Shown: one piece after another, positions 9,229 to 18,092 of the stretch
Position numbering within the stretch: position 1 is the stretch's first letter
Layout of the letters: each line of letters begins with the position of its first letter
Assembly: GCF_000003605.2 (NCBI RefSeq)
Contig: NW_003135840.1
Location: 44,055 to 62,146 of the forward strand
DNA from: Saccoglossus kowalevskii
Lineage: Eukaryota; Hemichordata; Enteropneusta; Harrimaniidae
DNA length: 18,092 nucleotides
Direction: 5' to 3'
The notes under the pieces: model-generated
The model's database searches: none
Told to the model about the DNA's origin: nothing
What the model saw: only the letters and a program-made list of their open reading frames with translations
Translations under genes and position numbers: made by a program

Positions 9229-9888
9229 GTAGGTGTACTTCATTATAGGTTTGGCATAAAGTTAACAACGCCTGTGTTATCCATGTGTATTATTCTCTGT
9301 CTATCTGGCAAAAGTACTAGTAAGCTTCACATGTGCATATTGTTTGTAATTATACGATGATACACGTCCTATTCGGGTCCAACACTTTTCTTAATGTTAG
9401 TTACGCATTAGAGGGATTTCTAGAAAAAAAACTCCTATGTTCTAAAACATTAATAACAAAATTGCATGATAAATTACCTACACAAATTGTCACACTGTAA
9501 CAGAAAAATTCTACTCTCCTCGGTCTTCCCCTTCATTGCTGGGGAGATGGCATGGAGTTCATAGTGTTATTATAATAACTTGTCCCTAAATTCAAGGTAT
9601 TTTGCTGTAAAACACAGTTAGCCTCTCAGTATGATGATTTCATTTAAAAAACTGTGGCGGGTACAGTATTTCGTATTATAAAGTGGCACACTTTTCGATT
9701 ATTTAGCAATTGACGCATTGCGTTGTAAGTATAACGTGAAAAGATTTGCTTCCGAGTAAACTACTAAACTACTGCGCACTAGGTAGCAGTGGATTATGAC
9801 TCGCAGTTCAACTATAGGTGTATAAATGTACAACGGATGTTTAAAATTAAGTAAAATTAATGTTATATTTCTGTTCTAATTTAGTATC

Positions 9889-9957
9889 ATGAAGTTCCTG
9901 TGTTTGTTGGTGTTATTCTGTGTTCTCGGTGAACGTGTTAACGGTGAGTGAAAGTAC

Positions 9958-9991
<34 letters not shown>

Positions 9992-11423
9992 CAAACAGGC
10001 TGATGATTATTTATACATTATACAAATGTACACATAATGAATCGATTTGTAAAGTGTTCTGTACATGTTAATGCCTTGCGCATGGGTCAATGCAAATGGT
10101 GTTATAAAAATACGCGTTTGACACATATGACGGCATAATAAACTAATATTTGTATGCATAGTGAAAAAAACAATTCCAAAAGTCCAAGAATACAAAACGG
10201 ACTGACATAAAGGAACCATTTAATATTATATACCAATCACCCGTATATATATTTCTCCACTTTTACATATCTTATAATTTCCAAAACCGCCAGTAAATGT
10301 CCGCTAAAACAACTTAGAAATCTTGGTCAAAATATTGCCCAATTAAATTGTTTGAGAGAACGTTGCTGAAATTGTTTATCGACGCCTTCGCAATCCATGA
10401 CGAGATGACGGGAAAATGTTTCAGTTAGCTCAAATTGCTGAAAATTACCCGTATAACGACGGACGGTTTTTGCGACGAAACACATACTACCGGTCATCAT
10501 CGGTTTAATCGCTTATATCACATAGAGAGACTGTAACAATGTGTTACATGTAAATAAACAAAAGATGTGATACTCGTTGATGTATTTGTACACTGTAACT
10601 ATAATGATGCATTATGGGTTAACTGTGAATTCTAATTTTAAAAGGATACCTCGAATAATTTTCTTGAATTGCAACTAAAATTTATGATTTATAGGCAATG
10701 AAAGAAACGACGAATGATATTTGTTGATTAATCTATCTCAATTAATTTTAATTTTATTCACAGGTGTTATTGAGTATAAAATGAATATAAACCTTGATTT
10801 AGACAGTGGTGACTGTGATGGAGCCTTGCAACTCATCAGTGGAGTCACAGTACCCTCGCCTGCTGCATGTGGATGCGATTGGGTTTCTTGTACTGTAGGA
10901 CAGGGAACTTGTGCACCTTGCTGTGTTCTTTGTACGTACTATCTGCATTATATTGTCTTATGTGCTTAGTGCTCGGTGTGGGGTGCCCGTAAGAATATGC
11001 ATGCCCGTATGGTTATTCACACATGCCAAAATCGCACGTTCGTGATATTACGTCGTATTTACGATTCGGTGCGATATCTAAAAATTGCCCTGGTAAAAAC
11101 CCTTCATTATACACTGTGCCAACTTATTCGGTATGCAGTTGGCATATAAAGATCACATAGCTAACTATTTATTGTTCATTCGAAATCGTGTGAATTAGAA
11201 CTTGCAGCATAGGGTTCCCATGAAAATTCGAAACTTATTGATTACGTACCAAATTTAATGAATGAACAAAGGTGTGAATAATGATAGCCAAAGCAATAAT
11301 TGACATGGAAATATACTGATTATATAATAATTATATTCATTGGGCAAACATGAGGTGATTTTATTAAATGACAATACGATCTGATATTATATTATATATT
11401 TTATTCCAGGTGGCACCTGTTAG
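9889..11423 (+). CDS. Gene B: secreted nine-cysteine small peptide, paralogue of gene A
   Basis: The coding exons are 9889-9943, 10764-10931 and 11410-11423. Both introns are phase 1 with donors GTGAGT and GTACGT and acceptors TTCACAG and TATTCCAG. The precursor is 78 residues with signal peptide MKFLCLLVLFCVLGERVNG and a 59-residue mature part. The nine-cysteine spacing is the same as in gene A. Mature changes relative to A are Q to E, I to V, P to A, and NK to GT between the last two cysteines (ending CGTC and then TAG). Net charge is about -5, more acidic than A. Four of its six exon-4 bases before the last Cys differ from A, yet the next 91 are identical. Reading past the exon 3 donor gives a stop within about 14 codons, unlike in A, so splicing is needed for the conserved C terminus. 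The family is not recognised. Confidence 0.82.
9962..9990. repeat. (AT)14 microsatellite in intron 2 of gene B
   Basis: This is a 29-nt uninterrupted AT run 18 bp after the exon 2 donor. Gene A has a short AT run near the same position. It is likely length-variable. Confidence 0.95.
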
Positions 11424-11508
11424 GAAAAGACATTGAAGTGAATATATCAGCGGGTATTTGGTGACGTCAATGTACATAATCGATCATGAATAGTCGGAGT
11501 CCAGTAGC
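11418..11508 (+). promoter_or_regulatory. 91-nt block identical between copies: last Cys codon, stop and proximal 3' UTR, gene B
   Basis: All 91 bases equal 4602-4692, including the CRE palindrome TGACGTCA at 11462-11469. Beyond ...CCAGTAGC the two copies differ for a few bases before rejoining at 'aaattatatattgaataaatca'. Confidence 0.7.
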
Positions 11509-11531
11509 TTTCACACTTAAATTATATATTG

Positions 11532-11537
11532 AATAAA
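11532..11537 (+). terminator. Poly(A) signal AATAAA, gene B
   Basis: AATAAA lies 109 nt after the stop in the same context as gene A. The transcript end is expected near 11550-11560. Confidence 0.75.
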
Positions 11538-11744
11538 TCAAACTACAAACAAATCAAAGTCTGGTTGGTGATCTAATATTGTATCTGTTTGTGTTTCTAT
11601 GAAGAAGGGGATAGTGGTCGATTAAAAATCATTGTTACTTGGGTGATTATTTCAAAAATTTACAGCCAAAGAAAGTTATTACCAGGACATTTATGTGAAT
11701 AACGTATATTGATAAAAAAAAATCAATTATGTAGTTAGGATATT

Positions 11745-11769
11745 ATTTTAATCCAGTGTGGATTAAAAT
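11745..11769. repeat. Perfect 10-bp hairpin ATTTTAATCC-agtgt-GGATTAAAAT
   Basis: Two 10-bp arms surround a 5-base loop about 210 bp after the gene B poly(A) signal. Copy A does not have it at the matching place, so it is an insertion or local rearrangement specific to B. Confidence 0.7.
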
Positions 11770-11949
11770 ATTTTTTGGAAAAGACGGTTTTTGATGATTA
11801 TAAGATATAATTGTTACCATCGGTCAGAATAACTACACTCTTCACTTACGGCAGGCAAGGTTGGGTACATTTATGAGTTTTCAATAACAGGTTTTCAATA
11901 TAAACAGTTATATACCCGTATATCATTGAGGATTCCTCGAGTGTTAATT

Positions 11950-12640
11950 GTCAAGAATGCGGGCAAGGTCAAAGCGATATATGAATTGGTTATCTGTAGT
12001 CTTCCCGTCATTAAAGTTCAATTACACCTTTTGACACGACTAATATATATTGACAAAGTAATATTGTATTACTGACACAAAAAAATCCCAATTCTGAAAT
12101 TGGTTTAATGGTGCAGAGACAAATTACTCGTCTTCAAACAATTTCAGCAATGTTCACTCGATCAATATTGGTTTATTATGTTTTCATATGTTACATGCTC
12201 TCTGCAAGTAATAAGCTCGCTTTGACTTTCACTTTCTATGAATTTCCGACAAATTTACAACAAAACGGCCTAGTATAAATAAAATGAATCTTATTCCAAA
12301 AATAACACGCAAATAGACTAGCTGAAAATGTTAAAACCCTTAGCAAAGCAATTAGATGTTCTTTAATTGGAAGAAAAAAAATACAGAAAATTAGAAATGC
12401 ACAAATTCCTAATGAACTGTCATGCAACTCCTCGTCCTTGGACAGGTAAGAGACCCGGCTAACTTTTAGTTGGTCATACTGTCAAAGCTAAACATGACCA
12501 AAGTACGGATAGAACGAAACTCTACTGTGATAGTCATGGCAGAATTAAAAATTTACATTCGTGGAGAAAAAACAATTAATTTGAACGAAGATCTACTAGG
12601 ATTAGAAAACTAAATATTAGGTAAGATTTTAATTATTGCA
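11950..12640. other. Unique A+T-rich sequence after copy B
   Basis: I see no gene here. Similarity to copy A has faded. TGTCATGCAACTCC at 12418-12431 recurs at 13886-13899, which may be chance. Confidence 0.45.
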
Positions 12641-12641
12641 G

Positions 12642-12779
12642 ACCCTGGGAGCTACTTATGTCATGGTTGTACAACCAATGCTTCAGCGTGTTTTCAGGGG
12701 TGGGTGATACCAAGGTGGAAAATTGTTGTACATATGGGGGTAATTCCTGGAATTACAATAGAGAGTGTTCAGGCTGAAA
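12642..12779 (+). other. Exon-like cysteine-rich stretch (possible exon or pseudoexon)
   Basis: A good acceptor (TTTTAATTATTGCAG) ends at 12641. After it, one frame reads through CHGCTTNASACFQGW. An overlapping frame reads VENCCTYGGNSWNYNRECSG and then a stop at 12777-12779. Both are rich in Cys, Gly, Trp and Tyr and more GC-rich than the surroundings, unlike the random frames nearby. No single frame carries both, so a frameshift or a chance reading are both possible. There is no recognised domain, start codon or partner exon. It is listed as a candidate only. Confidence 0.2.
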
Positions 12780-12781
12780 TA

Positions 12782-13003
12782 CAATATGTAGTGTTTTCAT
12801 GTTTTGTCTGATATTTCTGTGGTATTCTGCTGTTGTAACTAATGCGAGATTTGTTCCTAAATTCAGTGCATTGTATGCACTCCAGGGTTATTTGTTTGTT
12901 GTTTTTTTGCTGAAAACACCCCTATTTTCTAATGACAGATTCGAACCAGTTTCACTCCCACTGGGAAATCTACATCGACGCTTAAGTGAGAGCTAATTAA
13001 ACA
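12782..13003 (-). mobile_element. tRNA-derived SINE relic
   Basis: On the minus strand a box B-like GGTTCGAATC (complement of 12938-12947, perfect for the tRNA T-loop core) lies 33 nt after a box A-like TAGCTCTCACTTAAG (complement of 12981-12995). This spacing is typical of a tRNA-type pol III promoter. The 3' part on that strand has AGGGGTGTTTTCAGC followed by an A-rich stretch. The cloverleaf is not intact, so it is not a working tRNA. A diverged relative lies just downstream on the + strand. The family is unknown. Confidence 0.4.
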
Positions 13004-13132
13004 CATTTTCCAGACCATCGGAAGAGTATGTAACAGCCACTTTTAACAGCATAACACGTGGTTTTACTAAGAATATTTACGTTGAAAGAGGGTATTCCAT
13101 TTTACGAAGGAATAATAGGGAGTAGAATATGT

Positions 13133-13270
13133 GCAATATATATCCTTCATTTGCATCGTTGAGCATTTCTGTTTTAGTATACTGGTTTGAAAATATTGAA
13201 TTTGCATGCTTTGCGATGTTTTTTTTTTACCGAAACGCCCCTAATGGTTGAATCCCGGGTTTGAATGAGA
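13133..13270 (-). mobile_element. Second, more decayed SINE-like relic
   Basis: It aligns by eye with 12782-12960 in the same orientation: 'caatat', then 'catttctgttttagtatactg' against 'gatatttctgtggtattctgctg', then the T run plus 'ccgaaacgcccctaatgg' against 'gctgaaaacacccctattttctaatg', then a degenerate box B (GGGATTCAACC on the minus strand). No clear box A is left. Confidence 0.3.
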
Positions 13271-13299
13271 ATGTAACAGCGCACCACGTGATTCGTTTG

Positions 13300-14740
13300 A
13301 ATACAATGGTGAAGAATTCAGTCGTCCGTAGGCCATCGTCGAAGTAACAACGTTCATTTTACAATCAGATAAAATAATTGCAGCGATTTCTTTACAGAAT
13401 AGTCTTCAATAAAACATGGAAACATAATATAGTAACCGGCTCTAAAATTATGTCTATTGCAAAAACAAATCAACCGACAACCAGTTTGACGCCACAATTT
13501 CTTTCTACGCGTGATTGTATTGCGTTCAAAAATTTTCCATTTTAAACTGCGCATACACACAGTGGTTTATCGAAATGCATACGTATTAGGAAACTTGTCA
13601 CTGCTAAAAGTTACTGAAAACATTTGAGCAATAGTACTAGAGTGAAATATATACGTTCCTCTGCATTCTTCTTGAATTTCGTGCCTTGCTATGATCACGG
13701 TAAATAAAAAACCTATGGTTACTTTCAACAGTTTAAATCAAAACTGTGTCTAAAAGCACTTTTACATTAGTTTTTCGTTTATTTATTCAGCTCGTAGCGA
13801 TATAATCAGTCAATTTAAAGCTATTATGCGTGCTATCGGAAAGTATTTTGCTCTTGAATATTAATTTATTTATTTCAACCAATCGTGTCATGCAACTCCC
13901 CCCGGTAAAAGCAGTTATTTATTGAAATTGTCTCTTATGTTATATACTGTAACTAGCTAAACATTGTATTTTGACACAAACAATTGTGTCAAATTACACG
14001 TAAGCTCATTCGCTGCTAATAGAGAACATACGGTATCAAAATATTATTATTTAACATTGCTATATATGACAAATCTTTTCATTTTTTGCTACTTATTTTT
14101 CACTCATATCAGGATTATTATTACATATCCTCTCTGGCCTAATCTAATGAGTAACCTCTTAGACTTGTTTATCATTTTAAGTGGTATTGTCTTCCAATTT
14201 TTATCATATTTTTTGCCATCAAAAGCCAAGACAAAAGATCGGACTACAACATCAGCAAGTCTCTTCCGTGTTGCGTTCAATAATATTAACATATTTAAAT
14301 GAGCTATGGTAATTTGAACACGTTGACATCATCCAGCTTTTTGATTGGTTAATTAGCGATTAGGTGAACTTATGCAAGGGAACGACCATAGAGTTTATCT
14401 GCGACCGGAATCGTTCGCTTACGATGAAACTAAGTTGAATTTTATTTGCATTTTATAACAATTCAACGAATTTATTTTGTGTACATTATTATAATCACTA
14501 TTGAATTATATTCAACAATTATGGAACGACGATCATTTGCTGCTACGCAATGCAGTTGTGTTCGTTTTTATTTGAAACTTCGTTTAGAATATACATTCGT
14601 TACTCAAAAAAATAAAGAATAAAATCTCTCAGTCAATCAGAAACTCGGATTCACGCCTTCAGAGAAAGTCACGTTTGGACGCTCACGTCGATTTTGTTTT
14701 TCGTTCGGCCGAAAACCAAAACTGGTCGAACTTTTCGAGT
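13300..14740. other. Gene-poor A+T-rich stretch
   Basis: The longest open frames (13964-14302 on +, 14104-14292 and 13354-13560 on -) lack support. They are made of A+T-rich codons, overlap each other on opposite strands, and have no start context or recognised domain. A short inverted repeat GTTGAATT...AATTCAAC lies at 14434-14467. Confidence 0.45.
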
Positions 14741-14752
14741 AAGAATAAGTCC

Positions 14753-14902
14753 TCAGTTTCCGAAATTTTGGACGCCAACTTCATCGTTGTGCTGGTCATA
14801 AAATGATCCACGGTCTGATGCCTTCAGTGTAGCTTTTGCTTCTTCCGACACAGAAATCTTCTGGATCTTCTTTCTACCTCTCTTTCGTTTCACACTACGC
14901 AT
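14753..14902 (-). CDS. Possible short basic ORF or exon, perhaps transposon-derived
   Basis: From an ATG at 14902 the minus strand encodes 49 residues beginning MRSVKRKRGRKKIQKISVSE and ending DEVGVQNFGN before TGA. The frame is open further upstream to 15193, but that part reads as A+T-rich non-coding sequence. The start has a dense KRKRGRKK basic cluster, as in nuclear localisation or AT-hook-like segments, then a charged region with a more coding-like composition. By impression it resembles the basic N-terminal leader of repeat-derived proteins found in many invertebrates. I cannot name a family. It could be a first exon, a broken transposon protein or chance. Confidence 0.25.
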   Translation of the reverse strand: MRSVKRKRGRKKIQKISVSEEAKATLKASDRGSFYDQHNDEVGVQNFGN

Positions 14903-15626
14903 AATATAATGATAAAAATTAGGAAAGAACGCCGAGAAAATATAATGTTGGTTTGCTAGCGAACGAGAATTGATTTGAGAATAATTGCACATGCGCGTGA
15001 TTGAATGTACTATGACTCGTACAATCTCAATGTGCATATTGTCAATCAAAAGTTCTGTTCTTTGCTTACTCGTGCAAATTAGGCAATTGCAAATTAAGCA
15101 ATTGGACATAAACATTGCCACGTGTGAGTGTTTTTTTTTATTTTTAACCAGAAAATAACCAGCAATTTTAACGGTGTTCCAATAAAAATTCATTAGTCAA
15201 TTTTTTAAAGAATGTTCTTCAGATAAAAATCAATATAAAAAGCGAAAAAAAACTATTTTTGATTGAAATTCACAAATAAACTGCAGCTCTACCATATCAT
15301 TTTCTCTTTCAAAAAATATATTTTATAATATACAGTGTGCAGTATCTCACTTGAATTTACATAAGAAGATTCACTCAATCTTATTTTCAGTTTGAAGTCA
15401 TATTTCAAATATTTATTCAATATTTTGTCAGTTGCGAACACTTTGCAAACTGTCGGTGTTAATCATTACTGTAAAAGATTTTTATTTTTCCACTCACAAA
15501 TAAAATGTTACATTTAAAACTCTTAGTTCTTCATTATTTGTACTTGTATATGTGACTACTGATTAAAACTAACAATTGTCATACACAAATATACCTTTCG
15601 ACCCTGAAAGGGCCTCTAAGTAATAA

Positions 15627-15693
15627 CTGTGGAATAGTACTTCATTTTCACTAAAAACTTTTTTCCATTCCAGTGAAAATGCCATTTCCACAG
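15627..15693. repeat. Imperfect inverted repeat, 67 bp
   Basis: CTGTGGAA (15627-15634) and CATTTTCACT (15643-15652) pair with AGTGAAAATG (15672-15681) and TTCCACAG (15686-15693). These are two perfect arm segments separated by unequal internal loops, with a 19-nt apical loop. A third AGTGAAAAT follows near 15698-15706. There is no evidence that it is transcribed. Confidence 0.65.
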
Positions 15694-15758
15694 CGCAGTG
15701 AAAATTAGGTTCACACGTAATGCCTGAAAACTTGTCAGCGTAAATAAATTAAGTGAAA

Positions 15759-15873
15759 TTCTATGTGACTTCATGAGAGTTGGAAATGAACAAATTATAT
15801 GACACTACCCCAAAACATCCTTTCACCAATGTATTCTATGTGACTTCAGGAGAAATAAACAAATTATATGACA
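15759..15873. repeat. Direct repeat of about 45 bp at 75-bp spacing
   Basis: TTCTATGTGACTTCA(T/G)GAG...AAAT(G/A)AACAAATTATATGACA occurs at 15759-15804 and 15834-15873. The second copy lacks a few bases in the middle. This is a local tandem duplication of two units. Confidence 0.85.
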
Positions 15874-18092
15874 ACGAACGTAATTATAATTTCAGTCTCT
15901 AGTTCAGCACTGATTAAATAAACTACCTCGCCTTTATGCCAAGTTATCTATTGCCTACATCGGTGACTTCAAATCTATATATGTTTCAATCCAGGAATTT
16001 CACTTGCTATTAATTGCATGGGAGTGCCAGTCTTTTATTTTCCGCTGTAATGTCAATTTCTTGCGATTACTTGGAACATAAATCTGTAACCACAGTCCGT
16101 CTTGGTGCTGTAACTAAATCCTGGTATAAGCACAATTTAGACAGGCTTGAACTATGCATGTGAAGCCAGCTCAGGTGTATGTTCAATCTTATATATTTCT
16201 CATTGTTTGATAACTATTTGCTGCAAATGCAACAACACAAAACATTCACACAGCATTCTACATGTTACTTGTTCATAATTAGTCTTCGTTCACGCACGTT
16301 ATGTGATGTGTTAAAGCTAGGTCACAATCATAACTAGTGTACTTAAATTACTGAACAACGAATTGTTAAATCAGGTCCCATAAACACAGCATACTCCAAA
16401 AAAGAATGTCTTGTGTGTCTTGTTGTAATGTCACAAATATGTGACTGGTAAAATGAGACAATGTAGCATATAGAGACGTAATTGGCTTTACTGAGAATAT
16501 TGTTGATATGTGCACCAACGTTACGTTTGATTGTATAGTGACCCCAACAATGTTGAGGTCGGTAACCCATTTAATAATGTGGTCGTTACGCTTGATAATT
16601 GGAGATTGTGGCGCATTTGTTTTACAATCAGCGTGTATAACGTGACATTTATAATATTCAATAACATGTTCCTACCTTCACAAAAATAATTCAGAAGTCA
16701 TCGGTCAATTAGTCATCAATTTTATGGTATATATTTATAATAGCTAAATAAACTGATGCATCAGCTATCGACACTTGGGTTCAAGAACATTTGCCCATAG
16801 GCTATCATATATTGTGGAATTAATCACGACTGTCGTTCTTTCAGAGTATTTAATCATACAGTGAACACTACGATAAAGAATTTCCGTTTTTAAATATTGT
16901 GAAATTCTTACGTTTTTATGCAGAAAAATGCAGTACTTTTACCAAGTAAAAACATATCTATTAATTAAAAGTCGTTCTTCATACACGAGTTGTTGAACAC
17001 ACTACATAGTTTTTAATTTCATTAACTTACTTTCAGTCATAATTCCAAAAAAAAAATAAAATGCAAAAATATAGAGAATATAGCGAATATCCTTTGTTCT
17101 TTTGATAATCGTGTGCAATCGGTAATTATGAAAATTATCAATTTAGCGCATAGAGAATACGTTTCGTCATGAATTCTTAATATCTTACCGAATGTCGTAA
17201 ATTTGTCATTTGTTAGTGTGATATATATTCTAATCGATTGGAATAGTTTTATTATCAACGCTATTTTTTTAATACTAGTACTTTCAATCATGTTTTTCAC
17301 GTTGATGTGATCAGTCAGACCAGTCATGCTTGTGTGTATTAGTATATACATCTAGAATCAGAACATATACTACTTGCAATGTGATCTAGAATTATTATTA
17401 TGCGTGTTCAAAGTAATGTTGCATATTCATGATGGTGAAATACATAATTAAAGTGACTGTCATATTTAGTCACAGGATTCAATGTACAAAATATAGTATT
17501 TTCATTTAGATTTGAAGAAACTGAAGTGGTGGTTATTTCTATAATGACTGCTATTATGATTTAAATATCAAAATACAAAAGAAGTGCACTATCTGAACAT
17601 ATTCTTCTGTTGCTAGTAACACGGATGTTATACAAATGAAGACGAGTGACAATTGCTGGCAGGCAGATACGACTTTTATGTTATATTGATGATTGTATAG
17701 ATAAGCGACATGCATTGTACTAATACAAAGCATAATGTCATTTGCCGTAATATATGGATTATTGTGTTTGTGTACGTCACCATGTTTTAAGTCTGTACAC
17801 GCACGCAATTAAATTTAAAAACACGACAAGCGATTTCCACGTGTCATGTCAGCGTTTGGTGATCCAACGCCACTGAGTTTAGTGTTGATTACACTAGCGT
17901 TCACCACAGTTGTTGATGCGAGACATTACGATCAGTGTCATTCAGTGTCAGTGTTGAGATACAGGAATAACAAAACATAAATATCAACATTTGAAATGTG
18001 TAGTCAAACATGTATATGCGTATACTATACTTTCCCTTTTTACCTTGCCCGTACCATCAAGATGGAAAGGAAAGGTATAATAAGGAAAAAAA

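Larger units (their letters stand above)
8150..11950 (+). repeat. Segmental duplication, copy B
   Basis: This is the counterpart of 1240-5310. The offset between copies drifts from 6984 at the TATA box to 7424 at the start codon, 7093 at exon 3 and 6816 at exon 4, which shows large indels in the introns. Intron 1 is 656 bp here against 227 bp in A, intron 2 is 820 against 1151, and intron 3 is 478 against 755. Coding exons and the 91-nt 3' block are kept, while introns are only partly alignable. The duplication is therefore not recent. Confidence 0.85.
15200..18092. other. Gene-poor A+T-rich stretch to the window end
   Basis: No gene or RNA is supported. The minus-strand frames at 16343-16570, 17037-17351 and 17554-17808 have A+T-driven composition and no domain, signal peptide or splice support. 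The last 70 bases contain an imperfect inverted repeat (ctttccctttttacctt against aaggtataataaggaaa) running to the window edge, possibly the start of an element cut by the edge. Confidence 0.45.

Noticed and set aside
10721-10969. An 82-codon open frame beginning before exon 3 of gene B
   Set aside because: The first part lies in intron 2 upstream of the acceptor and the end is intron 3. The true coding part is only 10764-10931.
2465-11423. Naming the peptides as defensin, mytilin/myticin, conotoxin or metallothionein
   Set aside because: The cysteine spacing, acidic charge and exon layout do not match these families closely enough. The name is left open.
12938-12995. A functional tRNA gene on the minus strand
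   Set aside because: Box A and box B are recognisable, but the acceptor and anticodon stems do not pair, so it fits a SINE head better.
12418-13899. TGTCATGCAACTCC at 12418-12431 and 13886-13899 as a target-site duplication around a 1.45-kb element
   Set aside because: One 14-base match is near chance expectation in 18 kb, and the inner ends show no inverted repeats or other transposon marks.
13964-14302. A 112-codon + strand frame with hydrophobic stretches
   Set aside because: Hydrophobic residues arise from T-rich codons, and an equally open frame lies on the opposite strand. There is no promoter, splice or domain support.

Overview
The window is A+T-rich eukaryotic nuclear DNA. It has intron-bearing genes with GT...AG junctions, TATA boxes, AATAAA signals, microsatellites, a minisatellite and short transposon relics. 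Small secreted cysteine-rich peptides, a GC-rich short inverted-repeat element containing a GGGGCATGC...CCCCC block, and degenerate repeats carrying AGGTCA next to a 'cttcaaacttgg' motif together suggest a marine invertebrate, perhaps a mollusc. That placement is an inference from repeat style only, and its confidence is low.

The main content is a tandem segmental duplication on the + strand, copy A at about 1240-5310 and copy B at about 8150-11950. Each copy carries about 0.9 kb of recognisable upstream sequence and one small four-exon gene. The exons are a non-coding first exon behind a TATA box, a signal-peptide exon, a 168-nt exon with most of the mature peptide, and a last exon giving the final three residues, the stop and the 3' UTR. 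The reconstructed genes (coding parts 2465-4607 and 9889-11423) each encode a precursor of 78 residues with a 19-residue signal peptide and a 59-residue acidic mature peptide. The mature peptide has nine cysteines spaced C-x17-C-x-C-x4-C-x6-C-x2-CC-x2-C-x2-C. I do not recognise the family.

The two copies keep the mature exon (6 differences in 168 nt) and a 91-nt block from the last Cys codon into the 3' UTR (no differences). The signal exon, the introns and the two codons between the last cysteines have changed much more. This suggests selection on the peptide and, unexpectedly, on the 3' UTR.

The spacer between the copies (about 5310-8150) holds a degenerate AGGTCA repeat tract (about 5690-6360), interrupted by a roughly 215-bp element with GC-rich inverted ends (about 6056-6270), and a clean 91-bp minisatellite of about nine units (6581-7386), most units carrying an E-box. 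Downstream of copy B (about 11950-18092) I find no convincing gene. That part has two related tRNA-SINE-like relics, a short cysteine-rich exon-like stretch, a short basic ORF on the minus strand and small direct or inverted repeats. Bases 1-1240 also hold no gene that I can support.
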